DNA from: Erinaceus europaeus
Taxonomy: Eukaryota; Chordata; Mammalia; Eulipotyphla; Erinaceidae
DNA length: 64,000 nt
Assembly (NCBI RefSeq): GCF_950295315.1
Contig: NC_080177.1
Coordinates: 84,362,716 to 84,426,715, forward strand
Reading direction: 5' to 3'
The notes below the pieces were generated by a model. It did not search any database. It worked only from the letters and a program-made list of their open reading frames with translations, and had not been told where the DNA came from. Positions within the stretch are counted from its first letter, which is position 1. Every line of letters starts with the position of its first letter. Positions 35,301-41,300 of this stretch are shown one piece after another. Made by a program: the position numbers and the translations under genes.

Positions 35301-38300
35301 GGCTCTAGTAAAGTACCAATAATGCCATAAAGAAGTCTAATTTCAAAGTGTGCTTCAAAACTGACATTTCCTATTAAAAGATAAAAATTAAATTGGTTGC
35401 ATTTGGAAAAGCTGACGACAGAGTTATCCTTGGGGCTCAGTGCCTGCACTATGAATCCTCTGTTCCTGGAGACTATTTTTTCCCTTTTTGTTGCCCTTGT
35501 TGTTTATAGTTGTTATTATTCTTATTGCTGTGATTGTTGGTGGACAGGACAGAGAAATGGAGAGAGGAGGGGAAGACAGCGAGGTGGAAAGAAAGACACC
35601 TGCAGACCTGCTTCACCACCTATGAAGCGATACCCTGCAGGTGGGGAGCTGGGGGCTCGAACTGGGATCCTTACGCAGGTCCTTGTGCTTTGTGCCACAT
35701 GGGCTTAACCCGCTGCGCTACTGCCTGACTCCCCCCCCAATTTTTTTAAATCTAAAATTGGGACATTTTATCAAATGTAAATTATACTTTAAAAAAGCTT
35801 CTAAGGTTAAAAAGGTATCTCACCTCAGCTGTTCTAGAAACGTATCAATGTACTCTCTCCATTTTTCTGGAAACCCAAACATGAACTTCCGTATGAGATG
35901 ATGTGGATATCCTGAGGAGGATAAACAGCTTAGTCTAGTTGATTGCTTCACCTATTAAAAAGACTAGCGAATTAATAATAAAGGCTTTTACCTTCTTCTA
36001 TCATAGAGGTCTTATCTATCATTCCCCTTAATATATAGATGTTGCCAGATGAAGTCCTAAGCTTTCTGTGCTCGATCCGTTCTATAATTGCATTGCTGTG
36101 CCAGTAGATGTTAGCGATGTCTCTAGGAGTGAAAACAATTTAGTTAAAAACAAAATATTCAGTTAGCAAACATTCAGCAGCTGCAATGTACATGTAAGCA
36201 TGCAAACTTATAATAGAATGCAACAATATTGTTCTCTAAATGAACAATCATATTATTCTCATGAAAGATACTTCATTCTTCTTTCTCATGAAAGAATCAA
36301 ATATTACAGCAGAATTCCATTACTGGCCAAGTGGCCTTGGATCAGGTGCGTGGTGAGGTGGACACGGTGCTGGTGCTCAAACATGATGGCCCACTTCAAC
36401 CTTGGCTTCCACAGCTGCCAGAATGGTTCTCTCACTCATCTTCACTTTCTCATTAAAAAATGATCAAGTGAGTAAAAAAAAAAAAAAAAAAAAAAGAAAG
36501 AAAGAAAAGAAAAAAGATGGTCTGGGAGGTGGTGCAGTGGATGGAGTGTTAGACTCCCAAGCACAGGGTCCTAAGTTTGATCCCTGGCAGCACATGTACC
36601 AGAGTGATGTCTGATTTTTCTCCCTCTCCTGCTAGCCCTCTCACTAAAAATGTGCTGAGGACATTTACTGTAGCCAAACTACACTCCATATAAAATTTTC
36701 TTTGCCACGGAAACTGGAGCCTTCTCTAAACATAGGTTGCAGACAAGGCTTACAACTCTGGTAACTGATGCTAAGCTTCCAAACAAAATTCAACATACAC
36801 TTTAAGGTTTATTTGTTTTCTTGGTAGAACAGAGAGAAATTAAGTGTGGGGGGGGTTGGAGGGAGAGCGGCACCTGCAGCACTGCTCCACAGCTTGCGAG
36901 CTTGCCCCTGCTGATGGGCACCAGGCCCTGAATCAGGTCCTTGTGCACTGTACCCCGCACTTCACCAGGCAGCCACCACCTGGCAGCACCTGAGAGTTAC
37001 TTTGAAGTTACTTTCCAGACGGCCTTACTGTAGCATTCTACGAGCACTTTCTGCCACTGAGAAGCTGGTTCTGACTAACAGGAAAGGTGCTAGGACAAGA
37101 GCAGAAACCAGGCAAAGGTCACTTCCCAGAAGCACCACGGACCACTGAGCATTTAGTCGTGGCAAAGTTTCTAAGTGAAATCCCATTTCTTATGCAGCAT
37201 CTTCCAAGCCCTGACAAAGATACACCAGGCATTTAATTACAAGAATATTGGCTGCACAGCTAAAGAAACCACTACCCAAACCAAGAGACCCCTCACAGAA
37301 TGGGAGAAGATCTTTACATGCCATACATCAGATAAGAGTTTAATAACCAACATGTATAAAGAGCTTGCCAGACTCAACAAGACAACAAATAACCCCATCC
37401 AAAAATGGGGGGAGGACTTGGACAGAATATTCACCACAGAAGAGATTCAAAAGGCTGAGAAACACATGAAAAAATGCTCCAAGTCTCTGATTGTCAGAGA
37501 AACGCAAATAAAGACAACAACGAGATACCACTTCACTCCTGTGAGAATGTCACACATCAGAAAAGGTAACAGCAGCAAGTGCTGGAGAGGGTGTGGGGTC
37601 AAAGGAACCCTCCTGCACTGCTGGTGGGAATGTCAATTGGTCCAACCTCTGTGGAGAGCAGTCTGGAGACTCTCAGAAGGCTAGAAATGGACCTACCCTA
37701 CGACCCTGCAATTCCTCTCCTGGGGATAGATCCTAAGGAACCCAACACATCCATCCAAAAAGATCTGTGTGCACATATGTTCTTGGCAGCACAATTTGTA
37801 ATAGGCAAAACCTGGAAGCAACCCAGGTGTCCAACAACAGATGAGCGGCTGAGCAAGTTGTGGTCTATATACACACTGGAATACTACTCAGCTGTAAAAA
37901 CTGGTGACTTCACCGTTTTCAGCTGATCTTGGATGGACCTTGAAAAAAAGTCAGAAACAGAAGGATGAATACGGGATGATCTCACTCTCAGGCAGAAGTT
38001 GAAAAACAAGATCAGAAGAGAAAACACAAGTAGAACCTGAAATGGAATTGGCGCATCGCACCAAGGTGGGTGGGTGGGGAGAATACAGGTCCAAGAAGGA
38101 TGACAGAGGACCTGGTGGGGGTTGTCTTGTTATATGGGAAACTGGGGAATGTTATGCATGTACAAACTACTGTATTTACTGTTGAATGTAAAACATTAAT
38201 TCCCCAATAAAGAAATTAAAAACAAAAGACTACTGGAATGTACTTACATTAATTTTCCTTCTACACATATGGCAGTACTGTGATTGATGACTTTGATTAT

Positions 38301-41300
38301 CCACTCCTTTATCTGCACTACCTAATCAAGCATAAAATAAAGTGTGTCAGTAAGACTCACACAGTGAATTTACATTAAATTAAAAGAAAAATTCACACAT
38401 AATCCAATGACTCTTGGGGCTGGGCAGTGGTGGGCATGGTCTAGTGCACACTGGCCAACATGTGCAAGGACTGGGGTTCAAGTCTCCACTCCCATCTGCA
38501 GGGGAGATACTCTACGAGAGGTGAAGCAGGTCTTCAGATGTCTGTCTCTCTTCTCCCCCTCTCTATCAATTTTGCTCTATCCTATCAAATAGAATAGAGA
38601 AGGAAAAAAAGGTGAAAAATGGTTGCCGGGAGCAGTGTATTCACCATGCAGGCACAGAGTCCCAGCGGTAACCTTGGTGGCAACCGTAACAGCAATGATA
38701 TAAAACAGAAATGATTCTTTAGGGCTCGTCTCTGTAAGAATCAGATGCTCTGGCCCTGCTCTCTCATGTGAAACTCTCAAGGAAACCATTAAAATGCGGT
38801 AGGATCCACGAGACTGGATTGCCTTCTCTGTCTCTATTGAAATAGCAAAATGGAAGAGTTGAGAGGAATGAGAGGCGAGGTCAAAATCAGAACGCAGTGC
38901 CGTATGGAGGTGGCAGCCCCGAGAGATCTGGATTTGTGAGCTATGCAACAGAGGTGATGGAGTTTGTACTGTCAGTTTCTAGAAGCTGTCCTTCACTGCT
39001 TTGCTCGAGCCGCCTCCGAGATGCCTGTTCTAATATGGTGCTGGGGATGGACCCAGGGGTGCGTGAAGGGTTTATCATTGAATGACTTGCTTATGTGGCC
39101 CAAAGTTTTCATTTCTTAAAAAAAGAGAAGAGAGGAAGAAAGGAAAGACGCCATAGTACTGCTCCCCCCCTTTTTTCCCTCCCCTTTATTTACTGGAACA
39201 CTGCTCTGCTCTGGTTCATGGTGGTGTGGGGGGATTGAACCTGGGAGTCTGGAACCTCGGACATGACAAGTCTCTTTGCATAACCATTATGCTCTCTACC
39301 TATCCCCATGTCTGCTTGACCTTTCTTATGCCCAGGGATTCACCCAGCAAGGCCTAGGCTCTACCAGATTATCTATCTCCTGGCACTGCCATCAGCCAGA
39401 CCTGAGTGGGATCCTGGTGTCTCATAATAAATATTAGAGAACTTTCAGCTTGCAAAGTAATCAGAGAAGGCTTCAGATCAAACTGTGAAATAGGATCGGT
39501 CATTCTCTGACAGAAGCAGAAATAGGATCGATCATTCTCTGATGGAAGCAGAATGGCGACAAAGTCAAGGACAAAGCTGTAATTGTTAAAGGTTTATCTG
39601 TGAGTTTCTTGTAACTTTATTTACTCTGGATAAAGGCAGAGAGGAACTGAGAGGACAGCGGGAGGTAGAGGTAAAGCTGGGCGCCCACAGCACTGCCTCA
39701 CCACTGTGAGACTCTCCCTGCAGGTGGGGACACCCACTAGTTTCAACAAGAATGACGGTGGGTGTCAACTGGAGGTGATGCTGAGACCCCATCTAGACCA
39801 CAGCTATGAAGACAGCTGCACTGGCAGGGCCCGGACTCTCACACTGAGCTTTCTGCTTGGATACCTGGGACTGCATGGGGTACAGTGGTGCTATGGCTTC
39901 TGCCCTGCCCCATGTCTCCTGTGAAACACTCTTATCTGTATTTAAAAAACAAAAAACACGGGGCCAGGTGGTGGCACACCTGGTAGAGTGCACATGCTAC
40001 AAGGCACAGGGATCAGGGTTCAGGCCTCTGATCCCCAACTGCAGGGGGAGCTTCGGAAGTGGTCAAACAGGGCTGCCGGTGTCTCTGTCTCTCTCCCTAC
40101 TCTCCTCTCAGTTTCTCTCTCTCTACTCAAATAAATAAATAAAAATCACTGAAACTGTAAATAATGATGTAACACTCAAATCTTATTTTAATTATTTTTT
40201 AAATTTATTGTTGTTGTTATTGCTGTCGTTGTTGGATAGGACAGAGAGAAATGGAGAGAGGAGGGAAGACAGAGGGGAGGAAAGACAGACACCTGCAGAC
40301 CTGCTTCACCGCCTGTGAAGCGAGTCCCCTGCAGGTGGGGAGTCGGGGGCTCCAATCGGGATCCTTACGCCGGTCCTTGTGCTTTGCGCCGCCTGCGTTC
40401 AACCCGCTGTGCTACTGCCTGACTCACTCAAATTTTATTTTTTAAAGATTTACTTTATTTATTACATATCAAAGCTAGCATGAGGCAAAGGGAAGAGGAA
40501 AGAGACAAGCAGAGCAGCACTCTGGCACAAGCAGTCTTGGGAGCCTGGGGATAGCAGGCGTGAAGATCCTGCTCTACTCATGAGCCACTTCCCCAGCCAC
40601 GACGCTCCGAGTGCTGTTCCTGAATGTCTTCCCTGAAGACCACGCTACTTACAGATACTCACACTTACGAGAAAAGTTACTGATGCTCCCCTAAAAATGT
40701 CTGCGCAGGAGCTGGCAAGACAGCTCACCTGGACAGTGTCCTGGGTTCTGGCCTGACCCTGCTGCACCAAAGGAAGCTTGCTATCTGAATAAAGCTCAGG
40801 GTACTGAAACTCCGGTGAGGATAAAACAAAAGATACACGTACAGCTTCTCATTTTGGACAAAAATTATGGAAATTACTTTTTCTTATTTATTATTGTTGA
40901 TGTCGTCATTGTTGGATAGGACAGAGAAATGGAGAGAGGAGGGGAAGACAGAGAGGGGGAAAGAAAGACAGACACCTGCAGACCTGCTTCACTGCCTGTG
41001 AAGCGACCCCCCTGCAGGTGGGGAGCCGGGGGCTCGAACTGGGATCCTTACGCTTTTCGCCACCTGCACTTAACCCACTGCGCTACCGCCAGACTCCCTA
41101 TTTATTTTTACAAGAGCACTGCTCAGTTCTGGTGGGGACTGAACCTGGGGCTTTGATGCCTCAGGCACATCTGCTTTATATTTATACTGATTCTACATTC
41201 AATAGTAATAGGTTGAAGTTGTTAATAATGAAATAGGAAAAAAAAAAAGCATATTTTTTTTCAAGCATTTGAAAAACAAACCAGTATTCATCTCTCTTAA

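Noticed and set aside
37175..37684. A 169-codon open frame as a host gene
   Set aside because: It is the C-terminus of L1 ORF2 (CWRGCG...LLHCWWEC), followed by a typical L1 3' UTR.
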